64,000 bases of DNA from Larkinella arboricola (GCF_003259745.1 NZ_QLMC01000004.1:1-64000); one strand, 5' to 3'. Positions 16,425 to 27,020 are shown, counted from the stretch's first letter. A program made the numbers and translations. Notes: generated from the sequence alone by a model not told the origin.

Positions 16425-17261
16425 TTGACCGAAGTTGGACATACAAAGTTACTACTTATAACGATTGGGGCGGTGGCCTTCGCATACACGATGTTTTACT
16501 TTCTTTCAAAAACGCTTACCTTCCTGTTCATGCCCGTGGGGCTGCTGACTGTCGCCCTGTTGTTTGCACTTATTTCCAAAAACCGTGCCCGTCAGCGAAA
16601 GGCTCTGATTACGGCTTTTATTGTGCTGATGGTTGCTGGTAACGGTTTTATTACCAATGAATTATTGATCTGGTGGGAAGTGCCGCCTGCGGTTTTGCCC
16701 GCGTCCACCCGGCCCCGTGTGGGGGTTGTGCTGACGGGCGGACTGGCCAATGTGAATCCCAGAGTCCGGCCCGCCATCCATTTGGGAAGCCAGGGCGACC
16801 GGGTGGCTCAGGCGTTGTTGCTGTATAAGTCCGGTCAGATTCAGAAGATTCTGATCAGTGGCGGTATTGGTGGAATTATCAGGCGGGACGTGGGCGACGA
16901 AGGGCAGCTTTCACGGCAATTTCTCCTGACTGCGGGCGTTCCGGCGCAGGATATTGTGCTGGAAAACCGTTCGCGGAATACCTACGAGAATGCCCGGTTT
17001 TCGGCTCCTATTCTCCAGAAAACTTTTAAAGACTACGAATACGTGCTGATCACGTCGGCCTGGCACATGCGCCGGGCCATCGGGTGTTTCGAGAAGCAAC
17101 AGCTTGCGGTGATACCTTACCCGGCGACCTTTATCAGCGGCCAGCGCGAATTTGCCCCCAATCATCTGCTGTTTCCTTCCGAACAGGCTCTTTTCGATTC
17201 CTATTGGTTTATTCACGAAGTGGTCGGGTACATCGCATACCGGGTTGCCGGGTATATCTGA
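16425..17261 (+). CDS. YdcF/SanA-family membrane protein (DUF218)
   Basis: Two or three N-terminal membrane segments (about 8-28, 33-50, 58-78) are followed by a DUF218 domain with VGVVLTGG, GDRVAQALLLYKSGQ, ILISGG and ENRSRNTYENA. In characterised relatives this family is linked to envelope integrity and lipid-carrier or O-antigen metabolism. The frame starts with TTG at 16425; an ATG at 16491 would remove the first membrane segment, so I keep the TTG, with low certainty. Its 5' end overlaps a promoter-like box for the divergent thioredoxin gene. Confidence 0.85.
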   Translation: MTEVGHTKLLLITIGAVAFAYTMFYFLSKTLTFLFMPVGLLTVALLFALISKNRARQRKALITAFIVLMVAGNGFITNELLIWWEVPPAVLPASTRPRVGVVLTGGLANVNPRVRPAIHLGSQGDRVAQALLLYKSGQIQKILISGGIGGIIRRDVGDEGQLSRQFLLTAGVPAQDIVLENRSRNTYENARFSAPILQKTFKDYEYVLITSAWHMRRAIGCFEKQQLAVIPYPATFISGQREFAPNHLLFPSEQALFDSYWFIHEVVGYIAYRVAGYI

Positions 17262-17451
17262 TCCGTATTTGTCCTAAAGTGTACGCTCCGCCGTCCGATC
17301 CCGGACAATTTACAAAATGTATTCTTTTGTAATGCCTTGATAGATAGCGTATTGACTTTGCTGGTATATTCTTTGTAACCAGATAGGCGGGGTGCGTGCA
17401 ACTTCTGTATCCGTTGCTGCATCTTTTGAAAAACAGAAAACACAATACGGT

Positions 17452-18492
17452 ATGAAACGTTCATCTTTCCTCTTAACCGTTCTCGGTGCCCTTTCCTTAA
17501 CCGTGACTAGCTTCGCCCAGAATCGAGACGAAACGCCCTACGATACCAAAAATTTCTCCGGTAATCTTAATACCGTGCGGGTTGAAACCTCCGGCGGGAG
17601 CATTTCCGTGGAAGGCAACCAGTCAAGTGGTGTAAAAGTGGAAATGTATGTGCGGGGTAACAACTGGCCGGACAACAAGCTCTCCAGAGAGGAAATAGAG
17701 GAACGGCTGAAAGAGTATGACATCAAAATGGCCGTTGAAAACAATACCGTTGTTGCCACCGCCAAACGCAAACGGAACGAAGGCCGGGACTGGAAACGCT
17801 CGCTCAGCATTGCCTTTAAAGTATACACACCGAAGAATTTTGCTACTGACCTGCACACCAGCGGGGGCAGCATCCGGATCAGCAACCTGGTTGGAAGTCA
17901 GAATTTTGCGACCAGCGGAGGAAGCCTGCACCTGACCGCCGTTGAAGGGCTCGTTAAAGGGCGTACATCGGGCGGCAGCATCCACCTCGAGCGGTGCCGC
18001 AAAGACATCGATCTGGCCACCAGTGGCGGTTCCATTCACGCCAAAGATTCCGACGGTAATCTGGATTTACGGACCTCGGGCGGCAGTGTTGACCTGTCCA
18101 ACCTGAGTGGCCGGATCAACGCCCGCACCAGTGGCGGCAGCATCAAAGGCGACGGTGTGAAAGGGGAGCTTATGGCCGGAACGTCCGGCGGGTCGGTTCG
18201 GTTGTCGGGTATTTCGGGCAGTGTCGAAGCCAGCACCAGCGGGGGCGGTATGGATGTCGAAATCACGAAGCTGGGCGAATACGTACGGCTTTCGGGTGGT
18301 CCGGGCAGCGTTCATGTCAAAATGCCGCTCGATCAGGGCATCGACCTCGATCTGTCGGGCAACCGGGTTGACATTCCCCTGAGTAAATTTGACGGTACCG
18401 TTGAGAAAGACCGCGTTCGGGGCCGTCTGAACGGGGGTGGAGTACCCGTCCGCATCTCCGCCGGTAGCGGCAGCGTATACGTCAACCGATAG
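17452..18492 (+). CDS. Secreted DUF4097-type protein with TSGGS repeats
   Basis: Although the frame is open from a GTG at 17392, the ATG at 17452 begins a clear signal peptide (MKRSSFLLTVLGALSL, ending SFAQ), which gives 346 residues. The mature part contains nine TSGG(S/G) repeats spaced about 20 residues apart, each starting a short beta-strand unit, as in DUF4097 proteins, which form a beta-helix-like fold. Function is unknown; periplasmic or surface location is inferred. A charged helical section (about 60-110) interrupts the repeats. Confidence 0.85.
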   Translation: MKRSSFLLTVLGALSLTVTSFAQNRDETPYDTKNFSGNLNTVRVETSGGSISVEGNQSSGVKVEMYVRGNNWPDNKLSREEIEERLKEYDIKMAVENNTVVATAKRKRNEGRDWKRSLSIAFKVYTPKNFATDLHTSGGSIRISNLVGSQNFATSGGSLHLTAVEGLVKGRTSGGSIHLERCRKDIDLATSGGSIHAKDSDGNLDLRTSGGSVDLSNLSGRINARTSGGSIKGDGVKGELMAGTSGGSVRLSGISGSVEASTSGGGMDVEITKLGEYVRLSGGPGSVHVKMPLDQGIDLDLSGNRVDIPLSKFDGTVEKDRVRGRLNGGGVPVRISAGSGSVYVNR

Positions 18493-18501
18493 AGGAGTAA
18501 T

Positions 18502-18567
18502 GAGTTAAGAGTGATGAGTTAAGAATCTAAATACGATACTTCTTAACTCTTAACTCATCACTCTTAA
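18502..18567. repeat. Intergenic inverted repeat (family member B)
   Basis: Perfect 20-base arms lie at 18505-18524 (TTAAGAGTGATGAGTTAAGA) and 18548-18567, separated by 23 bases. The left side shares a 23-base identical stretch (18502-18524) with the moaE/moaD intergenic region at 49939-49961. The right arm overlaps the stop codon of the leftward gene. Confidence 0.8.
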
Positions 18568-20024
18568 TTCTTAATTATTGAAGTAAACCAGTCTTTGAGG
18601 CCCAGTTCCAGGATTAACTGCTTTTCGAAGGGGTCTTCCAGGAGTTGAAGGGACTCTTCATAAAACGCCTTCAACGGCCTGTTTTTAAGCCAGTTCTTCA
18701 GCAGCGTCAGCACAAATTGCTCCGTGCGGTATCCCAATTTTTCCTTCTTAAGTTTTCGCTCGATTGACCGGATTTCGTAATAGATATAATCGCGGTTATC
18801 CAGCGCCACGTGAATCAGCAGATTCATCAACCGGCAACTGATGTACAGGATTCGGCTCAGCGAGCGGGTTGGCTGGTTCAGAATGTGGTTGATGTACGAA
18901 AGAGCCTGCGAATAATCGCCCAGATTATAATAAATGCGCGCAATCGTTAGCCAGAGCTGCACCTGAATCTGGAGGGAAAGTTTGGGGAAATCGCGACTGA
19001 TGGCATCACATTGCTCCATAAACACCTGCCGGGCCTGTTGCGATTGACCGAGATTGACCGCGTTATGCAAACGGTGTTCCAGCACCTGATACCGGGCCGT
19101 CAGGGCTAGACTCTCCGAGGGGGTGGAGACGCACTGTAGGCGTTCCAGAAAGTAATTCATTTTATCGTATTGCTCCGTGGCACGCAGGGTTTGCAGAATA
19201 CCGTTCAACAAATGAAGGTAGTAAACCGGTCGATCAGACCAGAGGTGGACGTGCGACTGAAACAACTTGTCTAATTCGTACAGAACCCGCAGGCTGCCCT
19301 CGGGGTTGTCCGTCATCAGAAAATAAGCCGACTGAAAATGCAGGTGCAGTTGTTTCGACGCGAACGATTCCAGCCGCTGGCTGTTCAGAACCTGGTGTTC
19401 TTCCAGCAACAGGTCATTCAGCCGGACACTTTCCTGCAAACTCCGCACCACCCCGTTTTTCCAATACCGCAGAAGCAACACTTCGTATAGGGCCGCATGT
19501 TGCTGAACCGTCAGCTCATGTTCCAGCAATTCCCTGATCTTCTCCTGCTTTTCAATAAGTCTGGATTCGTCCCACCCCACAAACTGCTGCGGAATAATGA
19601 ATTGCAGTTCCTGCCGGGCCGCCTGAATGTAGAACAGAAATTTTTCGTGTTCCAGGGCCAGCGTTTTTGCTTTTTCGAGCTGTTCGAAACTGGCGTTGAT
19701 CAGGCCCCGGTTAAACAAAATCAGGCTGTCCTGAATCAGATTCATAAGCCTCTCATCAATGGATTTATCGGATTCAAACTGCCGGAGACTTTTCATCAGC
19801 ACCCGGTAGAGGTGTTTACGGGCCGGTTCCAGACTAGCGCCCGGAAAGAGCAATTTTAGCTCCTGTTTCAGTTCTTCGGTAAACAATTCATGACGTTCCA
19901 GACAATCAAACAGGCGCAGGTAGGCTTTATCTCCCTGCTGCATGGCGACGAGCAGGCGAAAATACCGTTTCTCGGATTTGGTGAGTGACTGAATCAGCGG
20001 ATGCAAAACTTCAACGGGATTCAT
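18564..20024 (-). CDS. Helical-repeat protein of unknown function
   Basis: The 486-residue soluble protein is almost entirely helical with TPR-like pairs (for example around 340-400: IARIYYNLGDYSQALSYINH). It begins with a conserved-looking segment, LIQSLTKSEKRYFRLLV. I associate this start with a family common in Cytophagales that has no assigned function. There is no signal peptide or HTH. It is divergent from the ribokinase gene by 164 bases, in which I see no clear promoter or operator. A scaffold role is the most that can be said. Confidence 0.7.
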   Translation of the reverse strand: MNPVEVLHPLIQSLTKSEKRYFRLLVAMQQGDKAYLRLFDCLERHELFTEELKQELKLLFPGASLEPARKHLYRVLMKSLRQFESDKSIDERLMNLIQDSLILFNRGLINASFEQLEKAKTLALEHEKFLFYIQAARQELQFIIPQQFVGWDESRLIEKQEKIRELLEHELTVQQHAALYEVLLLRYWKNGVVRSLQESVRLNDLLLEEHQVLNSQRLESFASKQLHLHFQSAYFLMTDNPEGSLRVLYELDKLFQSHVHLWSDRPVYYLHLLNGILQTLRATEQYDKMNYFLERLQCVSTPSESLALTARYQVLEHRLHNAVNLGQSQQARQVFMEQCDAISRDFPKLSLQIQVQLWLTIARIYYNLGDYSQALSYINHILNQPTRSLSRILYISCRLMNLLIHVALDNRDYIYYEIRSIERKLKKEKLGYRTEQFVLTLLKNWLKNRPLKAFYEESLQLLEDPFEKQLILELGLKDWFTSIIKN

Positions 20025-20188
20025 AGAGATAGCTAAACAGAATTTAAAAAAGTGCGATAGGATAGCTTATAATAAAGTTTTGCGAAGAGATATACTGGAT
20101 AGCTTTAACTAAATCAATAAAAAAGTGGAATAGTAACATAATTTATTCCAGATATTTTTGATCTGTCACAACAGTTAATTTCGATCCG

Positions 20189-21133
20189 ATGACTCCTCCC
20201 TCTTTAATCTGTGTTGTTGGCAGTTCCAATACCGACATGGTGGTGAAAGCCGAAAAATTACCCGCTCCGGGCGAAACGGTTATCGGCGGAAAGTTTTTGA
20301 TGAATCCCGGCGGCAAAGGCGCAAACCAGGCCGTTGCGGCTGCCCGGTTGGGCGGACAGGTAGCCCTGGCGGCTAAGGTAGGCAACGACGTATTTGGCAA
20401 ACAGGCCATTCAGCAGTTCCAGCGCGAAAAAATCAACCCCAAATACATCACAACGGACCCGGAATATCCTTCTGGTGTAGCCCTGATTAACGTGGATGCC
20501 AAAGGTGAGAATTGTATTACCGTTGCGCCGGGCTCCAATAGCCGTCTGAAGCCCGAAGATGTGGAGTTGATCCTGAATGATCTGAGCCCGACCGATCTGG
20601 TGCTGTTGCAACTGGAAATACCGCTGCCCACCGTTGATTACGTCATTCGGCGGAGCTTTGAGAAGGGTGTCCGCGTTATTCTGAACCCGGCTCCGGCCCA
20701 GCCTTTCGCTACGGATCTTTTTGGCTGCCTGTACCTGATTACGCCCAACGAAACCGAAGCCGAACTCCTGACCGGTATTCGGGTCACGGATTTGGCGACG
20801 GCAGAACAGGCGGCCCGCGCCATCCGGGCGAAAGGTGTGCCGAACGTGATCATTACTCTGGGGGGCAAAGGGGCTTATCTGCACACCGATACCGTTTCGG
20901 CGGTTATTCCGGCCCCGCCCGTCACGGCGGTCGATACAACGGCGGCTGGAGATTGTTTCAACGGGGCGCTGACCGTGGCGCTGGCCGAAAATCAACCGCT
21001 TGAAGAAGCCGTAGCATTTGCCTGCAAAGCCGCTTCGATTTGTGTGACCCGAATGGGCGCGCAGGCTTCCATGCCATACCGCCGGGAGGTGAACAGCCTG
21101 CCACTGATCAATCCGAATTTCCTATTCCAATAA
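20189..21133 (+). CDS. rbsK: Ribokinase (PfkB family)
   Basis: The 314-residue protein has the ribokinase layout. The N-terminal VVGSSNTDMVV and the first PfkB signature NPGGKGANQAVAAARLGG (about 35-52) are present. The second signature, DTTAAGDCFNGAL (about 250-262), contains the catalytic Asp of the GD motif. It phosphorylates D-ribose to ribose 5-phosphate for the pentose phosphate pathway. It is the first gene of a co-directional set with a sugar permease, SusC/SusD and an ADP-ribosylglycohydrolase-fold protein, so ribose is the likely end product of what the locus imports. Confidence 0.93.
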   Translation: MTPPSLICVVGSSNTDMVVKAEKLPAPGETVIGGKFLMNPGGKGANQAVAAARLGGQVALAAKVGNDVFGKQAIQQFQREKINPKYITTDPEYPSGVALINVDAKGENCITVAPGSNSRLKPEDVELILNDLSPTDLVLLQLEIPLPTVDYVIRRSFEKGVRVILNPAPAQPFATDLFGCLYLITPNETEAELLTGIRVTDLATAEQAARAIRAKGVPNVIITLGGKGAYLHTDTVSAVIPAPPVTAVDTTAAGDCFNGALTVALAENQPLEEAVAFACKAASICVTRMGAQASMPYRREVNSLPLINPNFLFQ

Positions 21134-21169
21134 TGCCTAAATTCCTAACCCTTAACCTCCTGAACCCGT

Positions 21170-22165
21170 ATGTTCATCATTCCAACGTACACCTTGGCCG
21201 TTCTGTTCTGCGTCGTTACCATGCTCTGCTGGGGCTCGTGGGCCAATACGCAGAAACTGGCCGCGGGCCACTGGCGCTTCGAGCTGTTTTACTGGGATTA
21301 CGTCCTGGGAATTTGCATTCTGGCCCTGCTGACGGCGTTTACGCTCGGCAGTAGTGGTACGGGCGGACGGTCTTTTCTGGCCGACGTTGCCCAGGCCGAT
21401 CAATCAAATCTGTTTCTGGCCGTGCTGGGCGGTATTGTGTTCAACGCGGCCAATATTCTGCTGGGCGCGGCTACGGCCATTGCGGGGATGGCGGTGGCTT
21501 TTCCGGTCGGGATCGGACTGGCGCTGGTGATTGGTGTAGTAGTCAATTACCTGGACGCTCCCGTTGGCAACGCGGCCATTCTCTTCGGTGGAGTGGCCTT
21601 GATTGTGCTCGCTATCCTTCTGAATGCCAATGCATACCGGAAAAGTGTAGGCCGTTCAACGGGCGTATCCACCAAGGGTCTGGTGCTGGCAATTGTCAGC
21701 GGCTGCCTGATGGGTTTGTTTTATAAATACGTCGCTCAGTCGATGTTTCCGGATTTCAACCGCCCCGAACCGGGCAAACTCAGCCCCTATACGGCGGTTG
21801 TCTTCTTTTCCGTCGGTGTGCTGGTCAGCAACCTGTTGTTTAACACCCTGCTGATGCTACGGCCTTTTGTGGGGAAACCCGTCAGCTACGCAGATTATTT
21901 TCGGGGCGGATTGCGCAATCACCTGATGGGCGTTCTGGGTGGTATGATCTGGTGCATCGGGTTTGCCTTCAGCATCATTGCCTCCGATCAGGCCGGTCCG
22001 GCCATTTCGTACGGTCTGGGTCAGGGCGCAACTGTCGTGGCTGCCCTCTGGGGAATTTACGTCTGGCGGGAGTTTCGCAACGCGCCAAAGAGTACCTACC
22101 GCATCCTGAACGTCATGCTTCTTTGCTACGTCGCAGGATTAAGCCTGCTGATTATCGCCCGCTAA
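21170..22165 (+). CDS. Ten-helix sugar permease, probably for ribose
   Basis: The 331-residue integral membrane protein has about ten hydrophobic segments. It resembles the GRP/RhaT group of drug-metabolite-type sugar permeases (CWGSWANTQKL near the start, GIGLALVIGVVVNYLDAP in the middle, FSIIASDQAGPAISYGLGQGATVVAALWG near the end). It lies 36 bases after ribokinase, which suggests a shared transcript and ribose as substrate. This would carry the sugar across the inner membrane, with SusC/SusD serving the outer membrane. The substrate is inferred from context. Confidence 0.82.
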   Translation: MFIIPTYTLAVLFCVVTMLCWGSWANTQKLAAGHWRFELFYWDYVLGICILALLTAFTLGSSGTGGRSFLADVAQADQSNLFLAVLGGIVFNAANILLGAATAIAGMAVAFPVGIGLALVIGVVVNYLDAPVGNAAILFGGVALIVLAILLNANAYRKSVGRSTGVSTKGLVLAIVSGCLMGLFYKYVAQSMFPDFNRPEPGKLSPYTAVVFFSVGVLVSNLLFNTLLMLRPFVGKPVSYADYFRGGLRNHLMGVLGGMIWCIGFAFSIIASDQAGPAISYGLGQGATVVAALWGIYVWREFRNAPKSTYRILNVMLLCYVAGLSLLIIAR

Positions 22166-22318
22166 CCGTCCAGCCCTGTTCATTGAGCAACCCATAACCG
22201 GCTGCATGAAGCCGTGTTCGTATTTGCTTTTTCCGACAATTGAGCCGCTCACCGGTAGGGTATACCGTACGTCTTTACAATTCCTGAACATCCATGAAAA
22301 CCCTTACTTTTTACAACA

Positions 22319-25300
22319 ATGAAATCATCTCAACGATTCAGAAGCTTGCTTTTCCTGCCGGGAATTGGGCTAATTAGTCAATTATTTTGCCTGACTCCGG
22401 CCTGGGGGCGGGTTCACCCGTTCATCATTCCGTATCAAAAAAACTGTTCACTGTCATTCAGGTGTCGGGCCGGGTAACGGGTGACAAAGGAGAACCCATT
22501 CCCGGTGTGAGTGTGGTGTTGAAAGGAACGACCCGCGGCACGAATACCGATGCCGATGGAGCCTACCGGCTGGAAGTTCCGGATACCGGTGCCACACTGG
22601 TGTTTTCGTTTGTCGGTTATCTCTCTCAGGAGGTGGCCGTTGGCAGCCGCACGACGGTCAATATCCAGTTGGCACCCGACGAAAAAGCCCTCAGCGAAGT
22701 CGTTGTGGTGGGGTATTCAACCATCAAGAAGGAGTCGCTGACCGGGGCCGTGGGGGCCGTCAAGGGTGCTGATATCATCAAGCGAACCACCTCCAACGTG
22801 CAGCAGGCTTTGCAGGGCCAGATTCCGGGCCTGACAGTGCTGGACCAGGGTGCCGGTCCCGGCAAAACCAACATGGTGATGCGGATTCGGGGCATTACAA
22901 CGCTGGGTGCCAACGAGCCGCTGGTGATTGTGGACGGTATTGAGCAGCGACTGGCCGATATCAATCCGCTGGATATTGAAAGTGTATCGGTCCTGAAAGA
23001 CGCTTCGTCGACGGCTATCTACGGTTCGCGGGCGGCCAACGGGGTGGTGCTGCTGACCACCAAACGGGCGGCTGCGGGCAAGGTGGCCATTTCCTACAAC
23101 GGCTATTACGCGCTGCAAAAGTCGAACAACAATCCGGTGCACATGGAACTGGGCGACTACCTGAAACTGCAACAGGTGGCCTGGACGAACTCGACCGGCG
23201 GGCCGGGAGTTTTCACGGATGCGTATATCCAGGAATACCTGAATGCCACCGACCGGCTGAAATACCCGCTGCCCAACGTCTGGTACGACGAAGTGCTGCG
23301 GACGGCCCCCCAGATGAATCACTCGCTGTCCGTCAGCGGTGGTACGGAAAGTATCCGGGCGTTGCTGAGTGTGCGGTATCAGGGGCAAAAAGGGATTATC
23401 CCCAACTCCGATTCGAAGATCGGCGAAATCCGCCTGAACACGGATTACCAGCTTTCGCCGAAACTGAAATTCGGGACGGATGTTAATTACCGTTCAAACA
23501 ACATCCTGTCGCCCATCAACGAAGGTGACGTGTTTAACAAAATGCTGCAAACCTCGCAGTGGACGGTTCCGCGCTACCCCGACGGTACATACGGCATCAG
23601 TTCCGACGGCTATAATCCGCTCGTGTCGGCGGAGTTAGCCGGTACGGCCCGGACGCTGGATGAATACCTGTTTGGAAATTTCAAGGGAGAATGGCAAATC
23701 CTGAAAGGGCTGAAGTTTACCACCCAGATCGGCGCCCGGATTACGCTGACGACCGGAAAAAGTTACGCCAATAGCTACGAAGTGCACGATTATTTCAACC
23801 CGTCGGTGGTCCGGAAAAGCGTTCCGCTCAACAGCATGACCGAAAGCCGCAACGACGTTCGGGAGTATACGATCAACAACCTCCTGAATTACAACACCAG
23901 CTTCGGGGCTCACACCGTCAATGTGCTGGCCGGTTATTCGCAGATTTCAAACCGGGGTCGTTCGCTGAGTGCGTATCGGCAGGGCTTTTATAGTAACGAT
24001 CTTAAGTCGATTGGGTCCGGTACCAACGATGCCACCAAAAACAACGGCGGGGCAGAATACACCTGGGGCCTGCGTTCGTATTTCGGGCGGGTCAACTACG
24101 CATATCAGGACAAATACCTGTTTGAAGCCAACGCCCGCTACGACGGTTCTTCCCGGTTTCTGGGCGATAACCGCTATAGCTTTTTCCCATCGGTATCGGC
24201 AGGCTGGCGGATTTCCGAAGAAAAATTCTGGGGCGATCTGGCGCAGTATGTCGGTGAGCTGAAACTGCGGGGTTCGTGGGGCAAAACCGGTAATCAGGCG
24301 GTCGATCTGTACAGCGGTCTGGCCACCCTGAGCCTGGGCGTTTATTCGTTCAACGGCCTTCCGGCGCAGACGTTCCAGCAGACCCGCATTGCCAATCAGG
24401 GACTTACGTGGGAGACGACGACGCAATCCAATGTCGGGATTGATGCGCAGTTTCTGAACAACCGGTTTTCGCTGAGCGTCGATTATTACAACAAACAAAC
24501 CGACGACATTCTGCTGACCCTGCCGGTTCCGGGCACGCTCGGTCTGCTGCCTGCCCCTCAAAACGCCGGGCGCGTTGATAACAAAGGCTGGGAATTTACG
24601 GTCGGGGCACACAACAAATTCGGCCCGGTCGGTTTTGACGCCAACCTGAACTTTACGATCAACCATAACAACGTGGTTAATCTGGCCGGAACGGGGCCGT
24701 ACATTACGGGCGGCAATGAAACGCGCTACATCACCACAGAAGGGCGGCCGATCAATTCGTTCTGGGGATACCGCACCGCCGGTCTGTTCCAGACGCAGGA
24801 AGAAATCCAGAATTACCCCACCATGCGAACCGGGGTGATGCCGGGCGATGTGAAGTTTCTGGACCTGAACAACGACGGGAAAGTTGACCCCGCCGACATG
24901 ACCTATCTGGGCCAGAGCTTCCCGATTTATACCTTCGGCTCCAATCTCAACTTTTCTTACAAAAGCTTTTCGCTGAGTATGCTCTGGCAGGGAACGGCGG
25001 GGCACAAAGCCCGCATTGGCGGGGCCATTATTGAGATGGGAATCTGGGGCGGTTTTACGCACAAGCTGATTACCGATAACTACTGGACCCCGGAAAACCT
25101 GAATGCACGCTTTCCCCGTCCGCTGAAATACGACCTGCGGAATTTTGTGATGGCCGACCGCGACCTGATGAACGGTTCGTACCTGCGCCTGAAAAACATC
25201 CAGCTTATGTACCAGATTCCATCGACGCTGACGCAGCGAATAGGAATTGGCCGGGCCAGCGTCTACATCGCCACCACGAACCTGCTGACGTTTGCGGCCC

Positions 25301-25401
25301 TGAACGAATGGAACGTGGACCCCGAAACCATTCCGGGCGGACGTACGGAGCAATACCCGCAAACGGCCGTGTCTACGCTGGGTCTTAATGTGCAATTCTA
25401 G
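22319..25401 (+). CDS. SusC/RagA TonB-dependent receptor, joined by an apparent -1 frameshift
   Basis: The receptor body reads in one frame from about 22440: carboxypeptidase-like regulatory domain (VSGRVTGDKGEPIPGVSVVL), a TonB-box-like segment (EVVVVGY), plug and a long beta-barrel ending LGLNVQF. Upstream in that frame a stop lies at 22375, and only a TTG at 22387 is available, without signal peptide. The overlapping frame, from ATG 22319, encodes a good signal peptide (MKSSQRFRSLLFLPGIGLIS and onward) and then ends at 22475. The frames meet at A AAA AAC (22438-22444); a -1 slip gives a continuous product. Programmed frameshift, phase-variable A7 tract, lost base or sequencing error are all possible. 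Partner of the SusD gene 30 bases downstream. Confidence 0.85.
22438..22444 (+). promoter_or_regulatory. A AAA AAC slippery heptamer in the SusC gene
   Basis: In the signal-peptide frame the codons are CAA AAA AAC TGT, which is the canonical X XXY YYZ arrangement for -1 frameshifting. Slipping back one base continues as AAA CTG TTC ACT, the receptor frame. The run of seven A residues is also prone to replication or sequencing slips. Confidence 0.6.
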
Positions 25402-25430
25402 GTATCCTGTTCACGCTCAAAGCTAAACCG

Positions 25431-27011
25431 ATGAAAACTCTAAAAAATATAGTGTTGGCCGTGGTGGCCCCTGCGCTGTTGCTGGGTTGCAGCCCCGACC
25501 TGCTGGAGACGATTCCGAACGACCGGGTTTCGTCCGAAATTTTCTGGAAAACGGAGAAAGATGCGACGCTGGCAGCCAATGCCGTCTATACGTATCTGGA
25601 AAGTGCCGCCAATTTTACCAACTGGGATGCCATGTCCGACATTGGCCATGTGACGCTGATGTGGCGGGAAGAATCCGTTATTGAGAAAGGCGCTTATGAT
25701 GCGACGTACGGCAAAATCCTGAACGAATGGAACGATGCTTACAAAGGCATTCAGGCGGCCAATGCTTTTCTGGCGAACGTCGACCGGATAACCACGTCGA
25801 ACACGGCGCTGATCGACCGGCTGAAGGGTGAAGTCAGAACCCTGCGGGCGTATTTTTACATCAAACTGGCGATTCTGTACGGCGATGTGCCGCTCGTTAC
25901 GGCCCCCATGACGGTGGAAGAAAGCCGTCAGATCACCCGGACGCCCGTTGCTCAGGTCTGGGATTTTATCAGCAAGGAACTGACGGAAGCTGCGGCTTTG
26001 CTGCCCACGGCCCCCACCGAAAAAGGGCGGGTCACGAAAGGAGCGGCTTTAGCCTTTAACGCCCGTGCGCTGCTCTATGCCGGACGGTTTAAGGAAGCGG
26101 CTGCTGCGGCCAAACAGGTGATGGATCTGAACGTGTACAGCTTGTATCCGTCTTACGAAAATCTGTTCACGTATGCCGCCGAGAACAATCAGGAGGTGAT
26201 TTTTGACAAACAGCACGTCAAGGATATTCAGTCCAACAATATTTTCAGCCTGACAACGCCAAACAGCGTCTTTCCGCAGGTCAACAGCTTTGTGCCGACC
26301 AAGCAGGCCGTCGATGCCTACCGGATGGCCAATGGCAAGGAAATTACCGACCCTACCAGCGGTTTTGATCCGAAAAACCCGTACGCCAACCGCGACCCCC
26401 GGCTTCGGTATTCCATCTACGTCCTGGGCTCCGAACTTCCGAACGGCAAACTTTACGACTCCCGACCGGGCAGCGGCACGGGTGACGCCATCGGTAATTC
26501 GGAAAATTCGACGGGTACGGGCTTCAACACCCGGAAGTACCTTAACAAAGACGATATGGTGCAGCCCAACAACAGCGGTATCAATCTGATTCTGATGCGT
26601 TATGCCGAGATTCTGCTGATTTATGCCGAAGCGAAAATTGAAGCCAACGAGCTGGATCAGAGCGTACTGGCGGCTATTAATCAGGTGCGGAGCCGCCCGG
26701 ATGTAAAAATGCCCGCCGTTACCACGCTGGGTTCGCAGGCCGAAATGCGAAAACTGGTCCGGAACGAACGCCAGGTCGAACTCGCGTTTGAAGGGCTGCG
26801 GTATTTTGACATCCGGCGCTGGCGAATCGCCGAAACCGTGGTGCCGGGCATTTTATACGGCATGACCTACACCAACCCCGCCGGGGAGCTGGTAACAATT
26901 TCCCTGCCCGCTTTTGTGAAAGTGTTCAACAAAGACCGTGATTATCTGTGGCCCGTTCCGCAACGGGAGCGGGAGCTAAACCCCAATTTAACGCAGAATC
27001 CTAACTGGTAA
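25431..27011 (+). CDS. SusD/RagB outer-membrane lipoprotein
   Basis: The 526-residue lipoprotein has a short signal peptide ending in the lipobox LLGC (Cys20), then the helical SusD fold with TPR-like helices (AALAFNARALLYAGRFKEAAAAAKQ region) and the typical C-terminal WPVPQRERELNPNLTQNPNW. It forms the lid over the SusC barrel at the cell surface and binds the ligand. It follows SusC by 30 bases. In this locus the ligand is probably a ribose-containing compound. Confidence 0.95.
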   Translation: MKTLKNIVLAVVAPALLLGCSPDLLETIPNDRVSSEIFWKTEKDATLAANAVYTYLESAANFTNWDAMSDIGHVTLMWREESVIEKGAYDATYGKILNEWNDAYKGIQAANAFLANVDRITTSNTALIDRLKGEVRTLRAYFYIKLAILYGDVPLVTAPMTVEESRQITRTPVAQVWDFISKELTEAAALLPTAPTEKGRVTKGAALAFNARALLYAGRFKEAAAAAKQVMDLNVYSLYPSYENLFTYAAENNQEVIFDKQHVKDIQSNNIFSLTTPNSVFPQVNSFVPTKQAVDAYRMANGKEITDPTSGFDPKNPYANRDPRLRYSIYVLGSELPNGKLYDSRPGSGTGDAIGNSENSTGTGFNTRKYLNKDDMVQPNNSGINLILMRYAEILLIYAEAKIEANELDQSVLAAINQVRSRPDVKMPAVTTLGSQAEMRKLVRNERQVELAFEGLRYFDIRRWRIAETVVPGILYGMTYTNPAGELVTISLPAFVKVFNKDRDYLWPVPQRERELNPNLTQNPNW

Positions 27012-27020
27012 ATTAACCTG

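Noticed and set aside
22294-22377. ATG at 22294 in the SusC body frame
   Set aside because: The frame stops at TAG 22375 before the receptor body, so it cannot be the missing start.
23947-25395. Long antisense frame (482 codons) opposite the SusC gene
   Set aside because: It is a shadow of the GC-rich third-position pattern of the SusC gene, with an arginine/valine-heavy sequence and no motif.
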